Below are positions 24,725 to 34,079 of a DNA stretch of 64,000 nt, one piece after another. The stretch lies in contig JACJGO010000013.1 in assembly GCA_014163555.1 (NCBI GenBank), forward strand, positions 1 to 64,000, read 5' to 3'. The position numbers and the translations under genes were made by a program. Positions within the stretch are counted from its first letter, which is position 1. The number at the start of each line of letters is the position of its first letter. Source of the stretch: Flavisolibacter longurius. Lineage in GTDB: Bacteria > Bacteroidota > Bacteroidia > Chitinophagales > Chitinophagaceae. Below the pieces are notes generated by a model that worked only from the letters and a program-made list of their open reading frames with translations, was not told where the DNA came from and did no database searches.

Positions 24725-25648
24725 CTAAAACTTCAACTGCAACCCCGCGCCAAGGAGTGATTTTATTTGCAGCGCCGGGGATTTTCCTTCTTTCCCAAAA
24801 AGGCGTACATCATCATCATAAATTAGATCGAGATTCCAGTTAGCCGTTAAGAACCGAGAAACCTTAATGGAAATCACGTTGGTCATAAACACATCGATGT
24901 TCTGCGGGTTGTGCCGGTAGTTTGAAAACAGGTCCAGCCGGCCGCGGTACTGCAGGTTCGGCGTAAAATCCTTGATATAATTGGCGCTGGCAAAGGCTCC
25001 CAGCTCGGCATTCACATGGCGGCCCGAATCCACACCATAAGCACCTTTTGCCGATAGCGAATCGTTCTTCACAATCACCAAACGGCTGGTGATGGGCGAA
25101 ATAAAAAACGAAAAGCTGGGACCGGGTTTGTAGTCCAGACCAATACTCGTCAGCAAATAAGCCGGTGATAAAAAAGAGGAAGCAAATGTTTTTACATTTT
25201 CAGGATAAGTATACCCCCGGGCTAATTGCGAACGAAAGTTGCCCAGCGCAGAAAGATTCCATACCGAATCCAAGGCATACCCATATTTGGAAAGAACATC
25301 TAGGCGGTCGTCGTTTTTGCGGCTTCCCAGGCTGGTGGTGTTTACATAACCAAAGTTAAAATCAAGTGTATTGTCCCAACTGTGTTTCCCTTTTTTGTAA
25401 AACGAATAGAGATTGAGGTAAGAGGTCAATGTCAATGAAAAATCATCGCCGCCCGCGGCCCAGTTGCTCAACGATCCCTGCGCCAGATTAAGGTTGTAGA
25501 TGCCGCCACGCCGCCAGGCAATCGTGTCCTCACCTTCTTTTTTTATTTCCTTTCGGGCTTCTTCCCGTAATTTCTTTACCGTTTCATCTTGTGCTGCCAG
25601 CGAAAGAAAAAATAAGCTCCAGCAAACGGTAAAAAGGATCTTTTTCAT
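24725..25648 (-). CDS. DUF3078 domain-containing outer-membrane-like protein
   Basis: A 307-residue protein with a signal peptide (MKKILFTVCWSLFFLSLAAQ) and the DUF3078 pattern found only in Bacteroidota: an early WRRGGIYNLNLAQGSLSNWAAGG motif region, then alternating amphipathic strands ending GAGLQLKF, consistent with a small beta-barrel in the outer membrane. Function of the family is unknown. It is 31 nt downstream of murI on the same strand, so the two are probably co-transcribed. Confidence 0.85.
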   Translation of the reverse strand: MKKILFTVCWSLFFLSLAAQDETVKKLREEARKEIKKEGEDTIAWRRGGIYNLNLAQGSLSNWAAGGDDFSLTLTSYLNLYSFYKKGKHSWDNTLDFNFGYVNTTSLGSRKNDDRLDVLSKYGYALDSVWNLSALGNFRSQLARGYTYPENVKTFASSFLSPAYLLTSIGLDYKPGPSFSFFISPITSRLVIVKNDSLSAKGAYGVDSGRHVNAELGAFASANYIKDFTPNLQYRGRLDLFSNYRHNPQNIDVFMTNVISIKVSRFLTANWNLDLIYDDDVRLFGKEGKSPALQIKSLLGAGLQLKF

Positions 25649-25679
25649 GAACAGCGGATGGTTGGTGGTTGAAAAATGG

Positions 25680-26501
25680 CTACAAATCTACGTGTCTTCC
25701 CAAAACGGGTTGACCGAAGAAAAGTGAAGCCTTGCTGGTAAAATCATCTGCCGAATCAGTGGTGTAAAAATGGCGTTGTCCCTGTCGTGAAATTTTCTGT
25801 TCAATTTCAGGATGGCGTTGCAGGTAATCCTGCAGACTGTGCGCCACAATCTCGCCCTGCGAAAGCAGCGTGACCTGCGAGGGCAGATGGGTTTCTATTT
25901 TTTCTTTCAACAACGGGTAATGCGTACAGGCCAGTAGCAGCGTATCAATGGCATCGTCTTTCGAAAGAATATTCCGGATGTGTTTTTTTATAAAATAATC
26001 AGCCCCTTCACTTTCGTGTTCGTTATTCTCCACCAGGGGAACCCACATCGGGCAGGCCTCCTGGGTGATTTTTAATTCTGGGAAAAATTTTTCAATTTCA
26101 ATCCCATAGGAATCAGATTGCACGGTGCCATTGGTGGCCAGGATGCCGATATGCTTTGTGTTTGTTTTTTGGCCAATGATTTCGGTGGTCGGACGAATCA
26201 CTCCCAGCACTCTGGCCGTGGGATGCAGGCGCTGCAGATCGTTCTGCTGAATGCTGCGAAGGGCCTTTGCCGATGCTGTGTTGCAGGCAAGAATCACAAG
26301 CGGGCAATTCTGTTTCAACAGCCATTCCACACACTGCAGGGTATAACGGTAAACCGTCTCAAAACTGCGGGTACCATATGGTGCCCGGGCATTGTCGCCG
26401 AGGTAGAGATAATCGTATTGCGGCAGAGCTTTTACAATTTCACGCAGTACCGTAAGGCCGCCATAGCCCGAATCAAAAACACCAATGGGAGAAACGTTCA
26501 A
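25680..26501 (-). CDS. murI: Glutamate racemase
   Basis: The 273-residue enzyme interconverts L- and D-glutamate for peptidoglycan. Both catalytic cysteines are present, C73 in LACNTASA and C192 in LACTHYPLL, together with the N-terminal GVFDSGYGGLTV and GDNARAPYG motifs. The start appears to be TTG at 26501 (codons then read NVSPIGVFDSG); no ATG lies close enough. This TTG is inside the left arm of a heptamer array, so the repeat supplies the start region. Confidence 0.93.
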   Translation of the reverse strand: MNVSPIGVFDSGYGGLTVLREIVKALPQYDYLYLGDNARAPYGTRSFETVYRYTLQCVEWLLKQNCPLVILACNTASAKALRSIQQNDLQRLHPTARVLGVIRPTTEIIGQKTNTKHIGILATNGTVQSDSYGIEIEKFFPELKITQEACPMWVPLVENNEHESEGADYFIKKHIRNILSKDDAIDTLLLACTHYPLLKEKIETHLPSQVTLLSQGEIVAHSLQDYLQRHPEIEQKISRQGQRHFYTTDSADDFTSKASLFFGQPVLGRHVDL

Positions 26502-26577
26502 AGTTCAAAGTTTAAAGTTCAAAGTTATTGATCGGTCATAGCAAACGGTGAACGGTTAACTGTAAACGGTTAACTTT
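26496..26577. repeat. Two adjoining heptamer arrays, GTTCAAA and AAACGGT families
   Basis: 26496-26530: GTTCAAA, GTTCAAA, GTTTAAA, GTTCAAA, GTTATTG. 26543-26577: AAACGGT, GAACGGT, TAACTGT, AAACGGT, TAACTTT. They lie between the divergent murI and AraC-type genes and must contain both promoters. The last unit resembles a -7 box 5 nt before the AraC start. Confidence 0.9.
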
Positions 26578-26582
26578 ATTCC

Positions 26583-27428
26583 GTGCAGCATGTGGAGTTT
26601 TTTCATAAGGATCATTTCGAGTTTCGCTACCATCGCCAAAAAGCAAAGCGGTCGCTTTCGCAGTTTATTGACTATTTCTGGGAAACCGATTTCGACACCT
26701 TATACCCGCAATATCCCGGCGGGTTTTCCGATGCCTTGTTTCCAAACGTCGGTTACACGTACCTCATTAACCTGGGCACACCATTCGTGATGCAATTGGA
26801 AGAAGAGAAGTTTGATGTAAAAGGCGATGGCTTTTTACCCCGGTATAAGAACATGATCTGCCATCATTCAACGGGCAATAAAATTTTCGGCATCAAGTTC
26901 AATGTGTCGCCGGTTCTTTTTCAGAAAAGGATCAATTTCTCGGAATACCGGGAATACATTTTCCCCCTGGCTTATCTCATTGACCGAAGCGTTGTGGAAA
27001 AAGTAAAAGCTGCCCCTTCGTTTGAGCAGCGGATGCAGATTCTCACGGCGTATTACGAAGACATTATTCAGCAATATGCCGGTTCACTCAACCCGGTGGA
27101 TATTGTAACGGAGATCCTGCAGGATTGTGTAGATTCCAATACGTATGATGTTTCCATTGAAGAACTGGCCGTTCGCTACCGGATCAGTACCCGCACCCTG
27201 CAGCGTTATTTTGAAGCCACCACCAGCATCACCAGCAAACAAGCCTTGCAAATTCTTCGCATTCGCAAGGCCGTGGAAAAGCTGGCAAACAAACCGCAAG
27301 ATTTTCATTACACGCAGTTTGGCTATTACGATTACAGTCATTTTTACAAACACCTGAAGCACTTCCTTTGCCGCCATTCCGTGGATATTGTTCAGCCGCA
27401 CCTGGCCTTGCTTGCAAGGAGTAAGTAG
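26583..27428 (+). CDS. AraC family transcriptional regulator
   Basis: A 281-residue regulator. The N-terminal 150 residues match the DUF6597-type sensing domain common in Bacteroidota AraC proteins (FIDYFWETDFDTLYPQYP). The C-terminal 100 hold the two helix-turn-helix motifs (SIEELAVRYRISTRTLQRYF; HYTQFGYYDYSHFYKHLKHF). GTG at 26583 is the likely start. The ligand and targets are not evident; divergent murI and convergent TonB-type gene are not obvious targets. Confidence 0.83.
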   Translation: MQHVEFFHKDHFEFRYHRQKAKRSLSQFIDYFWETDFDTLYPQYPGGFSDALFPNVGYTYLINLGTPFVMQLEEEKFDVKGDGFLPRYKNMICHHSTGNKIFGIKFNVSPVLFQKRINFSEYREYIFPLAYLIDRSVVEKVKAAPSFEQRMQILTAYYEDIIQQYAGSLNPVDIVTEILQDCVDSNTYDVSIEELAVRYRISTRTLQRYFEATTSITSKQALQILRIRKAVEKLANKPQDFHYTQFGYYDYSHFYKHLKHFLCRHSVDIVQPHLALLARSK

Positions 27429-27569
27429 TCAATAGCGAGTAGCAAGTAGCCTTTTTGCGCAAACCTTCTTACATAACAAAACCTTTCTAAAGGTCAGAGA
27501 GGTTTTGTTATGTAAAGGATTGATTCTGCTAAATGGCTACTCACCACTGACCATTCACCACTCACGATC
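27424..27569. repeat. Paired heptamer arrays around a long hairpin, AGTAGCA / CACCACT families
   Basis: Left arm 27424-27451: AGTAGTC, AATAGCG, AGTAGCA, AGTAGCC, overlapping the AraC stop. Right arm 27535-27569: GGCTACT, CACCACT, GACCATT, CACCACT, CACGATC, ending 2 nt before the stop of the convergent gene. The GGCTACT unit is the complement of AGTAGCC. Confidence 0.85.
27469..27515. terminator. Bidirectional terminator-like 16-bp inverted repeat
   Basis: Perfect 16-bp arms TTACATAACAAAACCT / AGGTTTTGTTATGTAA around a 15-nt loop, between two convergent genes. It sits in the spacer of the heptamer pair. Confidence 0.7.
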
Positions 27570-27570
27570 C

Positions 27571-30039
27571 TCAGTTCGCTCCTGCCCGCTGCCGCTCTTC
27601 TTCCGAAGCTGTTGTTCGTCTGCGGGCCGCCTGCACCTTGCTGTTACCAAAGCGGTAGGTAAAGCTAAGGTTCGCCACCCTGGATTCGCGGTAGGCATGC
27701 CAGTTCTCTACGTAGCTGCCTTCGTATTCTACTTTTGCCCGCGGTCGACTGGTCCAGAAGATATCGTTGACGTTAAAGCGAAGCGTACCTTTTCCTTCCA
27801 GTACTGTTTTTTGTACACCAGCACCTAAACCCCATTGGGTTTTAAACGTGGCATAGCCATAGCGTCCGCCGGTATTCAGGTTGGCATTCAGTTCAGCCGT
27901 CCAGCCTTTTTTAAACGTAAAGGTGTTGTTGGTGCGGATGTTCGCCGCCGGTGCGCCTTCGCTCAGTTGGGCACCGCTGATATTGCCATTGAATTTGTTG
28001 TAAAAAACATTGAGGTTATTCATCATGTTCCACCAGCCATTGATGCGGATGGGTGCCGATGCAGTCAGGCCTACGTATTCCGAAAGACCCAAGTTGACGG
28101 GCAGTTGCACGGTAATGTTGCTGTCCTGCCCCGGTTGAATTTCAAAAGTGGGAATCACATCCAGGATCTTGGCCAGCACAAAGTTTTGCGTGTTTTGGGT
28201 GCGACTATAACCCAGCGTAAAATTCAGGTTCTTCAGGGTGTAATTCATTTCGTACGACCAGGTGGTTTGCGGTTTCAGCAGGGGCTCACCGGTAGAATAA
28301 ATGGTGGCATCTACCTGGAACAGAAAAGGATTGAGCGATTGGTAACCCGGCCTGTCGATGCGGCGGCTGACCGAAACACCCAGCGTTTGGTCCTGCGTCA
28401 ATTTGTAATTGAAATAAGCACTGGGGAAAAGCTGGAAATAATCATTCTTGTACCGGCGATCGCCCTTTACCTGGCGGGTACGCAGGTTAGTCAGTTCACC
28501 CCGCAATCCCACCTGCACGTTGAATTTTTTGTATTCCTTGCTGAAATTCGTGTAGGCAGCATTGTTATATTCCTCGTAAAAAAAGCGGTTGGTCTTGCCT
28601 TCATCCACCCGGGTTCCTGTAGGAAATACGTTGTAGAATTTCGCATCGTTGTCCGAAGAAACATAACTGGTCTTAAGCCCGGCTTCCAGCTTGGCACCGC
28701 CTTTCATAGGATTGGTAAAATCTACCTTGGCTGTTTTGAGCGTCAACTTGCCTTTCTGATCACCATCGAGAATATCATCTGCACGGCGTTTGTCGCCATT
28801 CAGGTTAAAAAAGTAGGATGCCGTCCGTGTGAGAGAGCTGTTGTTGAACACACCATAGTCCACATCTGCCGTCAACTCTTTGCCGGTTGTGTCCAGTTTT
28901 TGTTTGAGGTTGATGTTGGCTACTGTGTTATCAAAAGCATCGTCATTCGTACCCCGGGTATCGAACCAAAAAGAGGGCCTGCCGGAAAGGTCGTTTACCC
29001 TTGTTTTGATGTTTCCGATCCGCTCAAAACTGTTGTAATTGCCATTGACCACAAAGCCAATGATGGTTTTTTGTGAAGGGAAAAAATCGGCACCAAAGCG
29101 CACCGTATTGGAACGAAATGGCATGCGGGCATAATTGTCCTTGTCGTCGGAACCGTTGAAAACACCGTTGTTATAAAAGTTACGGTTGATGATCAGGTGG
29201 TTCAGGTTTTCGCGGTAGCTATGCGTATAGTTCCCAAAAACATTCACGCTTTTGTTCCGGTAATTAAACGTAGTGCCGGCATTCCATTTGGGATAAACGC
29301 CCTGGCCGTAACCGGCGGTCAGTGTACCGTTGTAACCCAGGCGTTGGTCTTTTTTCAGGCGAATATCAATGATGCCCGAGTTTCCGGCTGCATCGTATTT
29401 GGAGGAAGGATTGGTAATGATCTCGATACGTTCAATGGCATTTACAGGAAGGCCGCGTAAGTAGTTGGCCAGATCGGCACCCGTCATGGGTGATACTCTC
29501 CCGTCGATCATAATGATCACACCCTGGCGGCCTCGGAGGGCAATGTTGTCGTTTTGATCAATGGTAACACCCGGCGACCGCTCCAGCACATCAAAGGCAG
29601 CGCTGCCGGCGTTCACCACGCTGTTGTCTACGTTTACAATCAGGCGATCGTTCAACCGCTGGATAAAAGGCTTGCGGGCACTGACGGTAACGCCTTGCAT
29701 CTCGTTTTCGCTTTTCGCCAAACGAATGGCAGGCGGTGAGGCTACCTGCCCTTCCGCTACGGCAAACGCCTGGCCAAAGGCCGCCTGGAAGCCCACTGCC
29801 GTTATGCGAACCCTGTACGAGGAAGAAGGAATGTTTTCCATTTCCGCCAACCCGTTTTTATCGGTAAGTGCGGTTTTCACCAGTGCTGAGTCTTTGCTGC
29901 GCAGCAACTCCACTGTAGCACCATCCAGTGGCGAACCTTGTTCATTGTGTACGGTGATGGTTACCCTGCCTTTGCCGCCCTGGGCAGAAAGTAAGAGGGA
30001 GAAAAAGAGGGTGGCCATAAGGGTAAAAAATTTCTGCAT
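27571..30039 (-). CDS. TonB-dependent receptor-like outer membrane protein
   Basis: An 822-residue outer-membrane protein: signal peptide (1-19), a carboxypeptidase-like regulatory beta domain (about 25-105), a TonB plug domain (about 115-230, with GRQGVIIMIDGRVSPMTGADL and the AGNSGIIDIRLKK motif), and a large C-terminal beta-barrel of the OMP_b-brl_3 type. This architecture is the SusC-related branch without a SusD neighbour, so it probably imports something other than a starch-like glycan; the ligand is unknown. C-terminus ends with a basic, Arg-rich tail (RRRTTASEEERQRAGAN), unusual for barrels, which normally end in an aromatic residue. Confidence 0.87.
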   Translation of the reverse strand: MQKFFTLMATLFFSLLLSAQGGKGRVTITVHNEQGSPLDGATVELLRSKDSALVKTALTDKNGLAEMENIPSSSYRVRITAVGFQAAFGQAFAVAEGQVASPPAIRLAKSENEMQGVTVSARKPFIQRLNDRLIVNVDNSVVNAGSAAFDVLERSPGVTIDQNDNIALRGRQGVIIMIDGRVSPMTGADLANYLRGLPVNAIERIEIITNPSSKYDAAGNSGIIDIRLKKDQRLGYNGTLTAGYGQGVYPKWNAGTTFNYRNKSVNVFGNYTHSYRENLNHLIINRNFYNNGVFNGSDDKDNYARMPFRSNTVRFGADFFPSQKTIIGFVVNGNYNSFERIGNIKTRVNDLSGRPSFWFDTRGTNDDAFDNTVANINLKQKLDTTGKELTADVDYGVFNNSSLTRTASYFFNLNGDKRRADDILDGDQKGKLTLKTAKVDFTNPMKGGAKLEAGLKTSYVSSDNDAKFYNVFPTGTRVDEGKTNRFFYEEYNNAAYTNFSKEYKKFNVQVGLRGELTNLRTRQVKGDRRYKNDYFQLFPSAYFNYKLTQDQTLGVSVSRRIDRPGYQSLNPFLFQVDATIYSTGEPLLKPQTTWSYEMNYTLKNLNFTLGYSRTQNTQNFVLAKILDVIPTFEIQPGQDSNITVQLPVNLGLSEYVGLTASAPIRINGWWNMMNNLNVFYNKFNGNISGAQLSEGAPAANIRTNNTFTFKKGWTAELNANLNTGGRYGYATFKTQWGLGAGVQKTVLEGKGTLRFNVNDIFWTSRPRAKVEYEGSYVENWHAYRESRVANLSFTYRFGNSKVQAARRRTTASEEERQRAGAN

Positions 30040-30233
30040 AATCCTTGACTTTACTGTAAAGAAGCAGCAGATCCGGAGCAGAAAAAAGGGAAAATCCGCT
30101 AGCCGTTGGAGGAAGAAGATGGATGGACAAAACGATACGTATAATAAAAATTGCGCTGTCGTTTTTTTACATCCCTATTTTTCCGGGGAAATGCCCTTTA
30201 AAAGCCTGAATTTTGCGCACTTAACGAAGAAGC

Positions 30234-30821
30234 ATGGAATTCAATAAAGAAGAGATCAACCGCCTCATACGAAACCGCCGCTCTGTTTTTCCAAAACAAT
30301 ATGCCGAAGGACAACCGGTGGATGATGCTATTGTCAGCCAGATACTGGAGAACGCCACCTGGGCGCCGAGCCATGGAAACATCGAACCATGGAAGTTTAT
30401 CGTATATACCGGTGAAGGCCTGCAAAAGCTGGCTACCTTTCAGGCTGAACTTTATAAAAAGGAAGCTGGTGATAATTTCAAGGAAACGGTTTATCAGAAC
30501 TTACTGGCGAACCCTTTAAGAGCATCACATGTGATTGCTCTTTGTATGAAGCGAGACCCCAATAAAAAATTCCCGGAGCAGGAAGAAATTGCAGCCGTGG
30601 CCTGTGCCGTACAGAACATGTATCTCACCACCACCGCTTACGGCTTGGGTGGTTACTGGACCACGGGTGGCCCTACCTATAAACCTACCGCCAAGGAATT
30701 TTTTGGCTTAGGGGAAGATGACAAGCTGATGGGATTTTTTTACGTGGCGCACATTGCCGTGCCATCTCCCGACAGCAAACGCAAACCACTGGAAGAAAAA
30801 GTAGAGTGGGTGCGAGGGTAA
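30234..30821 (+). CDS. Nitroreductase family flavoprotein
   Basis: The 195-residue protein matches the FMN-dependent nitroreductase family: RNRRSVFPKQY near the N-terminus (FMN phosphate-binding Arg residues), the APSHGNIEPWKF motif at about 44-55, and the GLGGYWTTGGPTY segment at about 140. Close to the YdjA-type small nitroreductases. The physiological substrate is unknown. It stands alone on its strand with a short weak repeat after it. Confidence 0.85.
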   Translation: MEFNKEEINRLIRNRRSVFPKQYAEGQPVDDAIVSQILENATWAPSHGNIEPWKFIVYTGEGLQKLATFQAELYKKEAGDNFKETVYQNLLANPLRASHVIALCMKRDPNKKFPEQEEIAAVACAVQNMYLTTTAYGLGGYWTTGGPTYKPTAKEFFGLGEDDKLMGFFYVAHIAVPSPDSKRKPLEEKVEWVRG

Positions 30822-30842
30822 GTGGCAAGTTGCGAATAGTGA
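30822..30842. repeat. Short degraded heptamer array
   Basis: GTGGCAA, GTTGCGA, ATAGTGA follow the nitroreductase stop directly; a possible complementary GGCTACT lies at 30874-30880. Weaker than the other arrays. Confidence 0.4.
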
Positions 30843-30913
30843 GTGAAGATCATCTTTCCATCTAATCATCACTGGCTACTCCGATGCCTGCTGAAAATCC
30901 TAATTGTTAGTGC

Positions 30914-32626
30914 ATGCCTGAAGCTCTTTTGCCCGACCACAGGAATACGCTGTACCGTTTTTGGACTGTATTTGCAGCAAAGCCGGTACAGGTTTTCCTG
31001 GTTTTCTGGACTGTTTTAAATCTGCTCCAGGTAGGCCTGTTGGACCTTACGTCCGACGAAGGCTACTACTGGTTTTACGCTCAGCACCTGCAATGGGGCT
31101 ATTACGATCATCCGCCCATGATTGCCGTATTGATTAAAGCCGGTACAGCTATTCTGCCGGGAGAGTTGGGCGTACGCTTTTTTAATGTAGTGCTTAGCAC
31201 CGCTGGACTTGCCTTGTTTTTTTCCTTATTGAAGGAGGAGCAGAAGCAAAGCTTGAAAACCTACTGGGTCTTGTTGTCTGCGCCGTTGCTGCATTACCTA
31301 ACCTTTCTTCTCTTTCCCGATGGGCCGCTGCTTTTTTTCAGCCTGCTTTTTTTAGTGGTATACAAAAAATTCTTGCAGAAGGGGAGTTTTGCAACAGCTA
31401 TCCTTCTTGGCCTTTCACTAGCGCTGATGGCCTACTCTAAATATCACGGTGCTTTGGTTTTGATCTTTACGGTATTGGCCAATCCAAGGCTTTTAAAGAA
31501 TGGATATTTCTATGTGTCGCTGCTGACAGCTTTGGTGTTGTTTGCCCCGCACCTGTGGTGGCAATACAAAGAGGGCTTTCCTACGCTGCAGTATCACCTG
31601 AGCGGACGAACCGGCCAGTGGGGGCTGCGCTATGTGGGTGAATATCTTTCGCAGCAATTGGTTGCCATCGGGCCCGGACTGATCTTTATTCCTTTTATCA
31701 GTAAAACCAAAGATCTTTTTGAGCGAACACTAAAGGTGATCATCATCGGCACATTTGTATTCTTTCTGGTCAGTTCTTTTAAAACTTTTGTGCACTTCCA
31801 CTGGACTTCCATTGCCCTTTATCCCCTGCTGTATTTTGCGGTAGCTTACTACGGGCAGGCGCATACGAAAAAACGTTTTCGCTGGCTCATCCTTCCTTTT
31901 GTTGCATTATTTTTCATCGCACGTTTGTTGCTCATGATTCCTCTCATTCCCAACATGCACGTGGGCGAAGATTATTACCACGGAAGAGAAACCTGGGCGA
32001 AAGAAGTTTCGGCACTTGCTGGCGACCGGCCTGTGTTCATGCCCAACAACTTGCGGGAAGCGTCGCTTTACGCTTATTATTCGGGCAAGCCGGGTGTAAC
32101 CCTGTACAATCGTCCCGAAAAAAAATCGCAGTATGAATTGTGGGGCTATGAAGACAGCCTGCAGGGAAAAGAAGTGGTGCTGCTAACCAAGTACCCGTTT
32201 TATGAAAGCAGGGAACTGGCCACCAACCTGCGAACGTTGCACTATAGCGCCATACCGTCTTTTCGTTCTTTTTACACTGGTGTTTCTATTGAGCCGATTT
32301 CTGTGCAGCAAACCGGCGACAGCATTGTAGCGAGGCTTGTCATCAGCAACCAGCGCAACTATCCCTTACCATTTGAAAAAGGTCCCGAGGGAGAAACTAC
32401 AGCGCTGGTGTATTCAGTGGAAAAAACCAGAAAGATCATTCAGGCAGATGTAGCTAAACAGCTTTCTGTTGTTGATCGTATCGAAGCAAACGGACGCATC
32501 GAACGGACAATTGTTATTCCGAAAAAAGACCTTCCGGCGGACACCTATACCTTGTTTTTTGGATTGAGATACGGTGTGTTGCCGGATGCGATTCTCTCAA
32601 AAGGAATGAGTATTTTAATAAGGTGA
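30914..32626 (+). CDS. GT39-family membrane glycosyltransferase (second copy)
   Basis: A 570-residue GT-C glycosyltransferase. The acidic catalytic motif LTSDEGYYWFYAQHLQWGYY sits in the first periplasmic loop after helix 1, followed by DHPPMIAVLI; about ten more hydrophobic helices extend to residue 350 and a periplasmic C-terminal domain to 570. Related to PMT/ArnT-like enzymes using polyprenyl-phosphate sugars. It is not closely similar to the GT39 at 12.5-14.1 kb. Its stop codon is 1 nt from the stop of convergent murA. Confidence 0.82.
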   Translation: MPEALLPDHRNTLYRFWTVFAAKPVQVFLVFWTVLNLLQVGLLDLTSDEGYYWFYAQHLQWGYYDHPPMIAVLIKAGTAILPGELGVRFFNVVLSTAGLALFFSLLKEEQKQSLKTYWVLLSAPLLHYLTFLLFPDGPLLFFSLLFLVVYKKFLQKGSFATAILLGLSLALMAYSKYHGALVLIFTVLANPRLLKNGYFYVSLLTALVLFAPHLWWQYKEGFPTLQYHLSGRTGQWGLRYVGEYLSQQLVAIGPGLIFIPFISKTKDLFERTLKVIIIGTFVFFLVSSFKTFVHFHWTSIALYPLLYFAVAYYGQAHTKKRFRWLILPFVALFFIARLLLMIPLIPNMHVGEDYYHGRETWAKEVSALAGDRPVFMPNNLREASLYAYYSGKPGVTLYNRPEKKSQYELWGYEDSLQGKEVVLLTKYPFYESRELATNLRTLHYSAIPSFRSFYTGVSIEPISVQQTGDSIVARLVISNQRNYPLPFEKGPEGETTALVYSVEKTRKIIQADVAKQLSVVDRIEANGRIERTIVIPKKDLPADTYTLFFGLRYGVLPDAILSKGMSILIR

Positions 32627-32627
32627 A

Positions 32628-33938
32628 TTACACCCGCCGTATCTCCGCTCCCAGGCTTTGCAAGCGTTTATCAATGTACTGATACCCGCGGTCGATCTGG
32701 TCGATGTTCTGGATAACACTTCTACCTTCGGCACTCAGCGCTGCAATCAGCAGGGATACACCCGCACGAATGTCGGGAGAACTCATGGTAATGCCCCGCA
32801 ACTTGTGTTTGCGTTCCAGGCCAATTACGGCCGCACGGTGCGGGTCGCAAAGAATAATTTGCGCACCCATGTCAATGAGTTTATCCACGAAGAACAACCG
32901 GCTTTCAAACATTTTCTGGTGAATGAGCAGCGAACCTCTTGCCTGCGTGGCTACTACCAGCACAATCGAGATCAGGTCTGGGGTAAAGCCCGGCCAGGGA
33001 TGATCGTAGATGGTCAGCACGCCGCCGTCCATATAGGTTTGAATCTGGTAGATCTCCTGCTCGGGAATGTGAATGTCGTCGCCAACAATATTCATCTGAA
33101 TGCCCAGTTGGCGGAATTTTTCAGGGATCACACCCAGGTATTCAACGCTGCAATCTTTGATGGTAATATCACTTTGCGTCATTGCCGCCATACCGATAAA
33201 AGAGCCGATCTCAATCATATCGGGTAAGATGCGGTGCGTAGTGCCGTGCAACTTGTCCACACCGGAAATTACCAGCAGGTTGCTGCCTATGCCTTGGATG
33301 TCGGCACCCATCTTGTTCAGCATGCGGCAAAGCTGCTGGATATAGGGCTCGCAGGCAGCGTTGTAAATAGCGGTTTCACCTCTGGCCAGAACAGCAGCCA
33401 TAATAATATTGGCTGTACCCGTTACAGAAGGCTCATCCAGCAAAATATACGTGCCTTTCAACCCTTCGGTAGAGAAATAAAAAAAGGCATCATCAGGGTA
33501 ATAAATGTATTCGGCACCCAGCTTTTGAAAACCCAGCAGGTGCGTATCCAGGCGACGGCGGCCAATCTTATCGCCACCGGGTTTGGGAATAAAGGCTTTT
33601 TTATAGCGGCCCAGCATCGGCCCGGCCAGCATCACCGATCCGCGCAGCATACCGCTTTTGCTTTTAAAATCGGGGCTGCGTAAAATGTTCAGGTCCACAT
33701 CATCGGCCTGGAAAGTGCAGGTGTGACGGTCGGTACGTTCCACCTTTACATTCATCGCCTTCAGCAGTTCAATGAGGTTGTTGACATCCAGGATGTCAGG
33801 AATGTTGGTGATGGTTACTTTTTCATCGGTCAACAAAACCGCACTGATAATTTGCAGGGCCTCGTTTTTGGCGCCCTGCGGAATAATCTCGCCACTTAAT
33901 TTTTTCCCGCCGATTACTTCAAATGATGCTGCCGTCAT
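32628..33938 (-). CDS. murA: UDP-N-acetylglucosamine 1-carboxyvinyltransferase, Asp-type active site
   Basis: The 436-residue enzyme transfers enolpyruvate to UDP-GlcNAc, the first committed peptidoglycan step. Family motifs include LSGEIIPQGAKNEAL at the N-terminus and PGGDKIGRRRLDTHLLG. In the latter, D123 takes the place of the catalytic Cys (C115 in E. coli). Cys-to-Asp MurA enzymes are active and insensitive to fosfomycin. The ATG at 33938 (MTAASFEVIGGKKL) is used; the upstream TTG-type extension to 33989 is not conserved. Confidence 0.93.
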   Translation of the reverse strand: MTAASFEVIGGKKLSGEIIPQGAKNEALQIISAVLLTDEKVTITNIPDILDVNNLIELLKAMNVKVERTDRHTCTFQADDVDLNILRSPDFKSKSGMLRGSVMLAGPMLGRYKKAFIPKPGGDKIGRRRLDTHLLGFQKLGAEYIYYPDDAFFYFSTEGLKGTYILLDEPSVTGTANIIMAAVLARGETAIYNAACEPYIQQLCRMLNKMGADIQGIGSNLLVISGVDKLHGTTHRILPDMIEIGSFIGMAAMTQSDITIKDCSVEYLGVIPEKFRQLGIQMNIVGDDIHIPEQEIYQIQTYMDGGVLTIYDHPWPGFTPDLISIVLVVATQARGSLLIHQKMFESRLFFVDKLIDMGAQIILCDPHRAAVIGLERKHKLRGITMSSPDIRAGVSLLIAALSAEGRSVIQNIDQIDRGYQYIDKRLQSLGAEIRRV

Positions 33939-34051
33939 GTGGTGTGAATATGAAAATGAAAAATGTGAAACTGTGCAAATAAAAATCATTCCGTCAATCC
34001 TGTTTACGGAATGACAATGGTATAATCGAAAGGTTTTCGGTTGTTGTCATG

Positions 34052-34079
34052 CAACTACAAACCAAAAACTACAAACTCG
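34052..34079. repeat. Heptamer array, CAACTAC/AAACTAC family
   Basis: CAACTAC, AAACCAA, AAACTAC, AAACTCG; it contains the stop codon of uppS (34069-34071). Confidence 0.75.

Noticed and set aside
27835-29076. A 413-codon open frame antisense to the TonB-type receptor
   Set aside because: It mirrors a barrel-coding strand with clear family match; its product has no recognisable domain. A shadow of the real gene.
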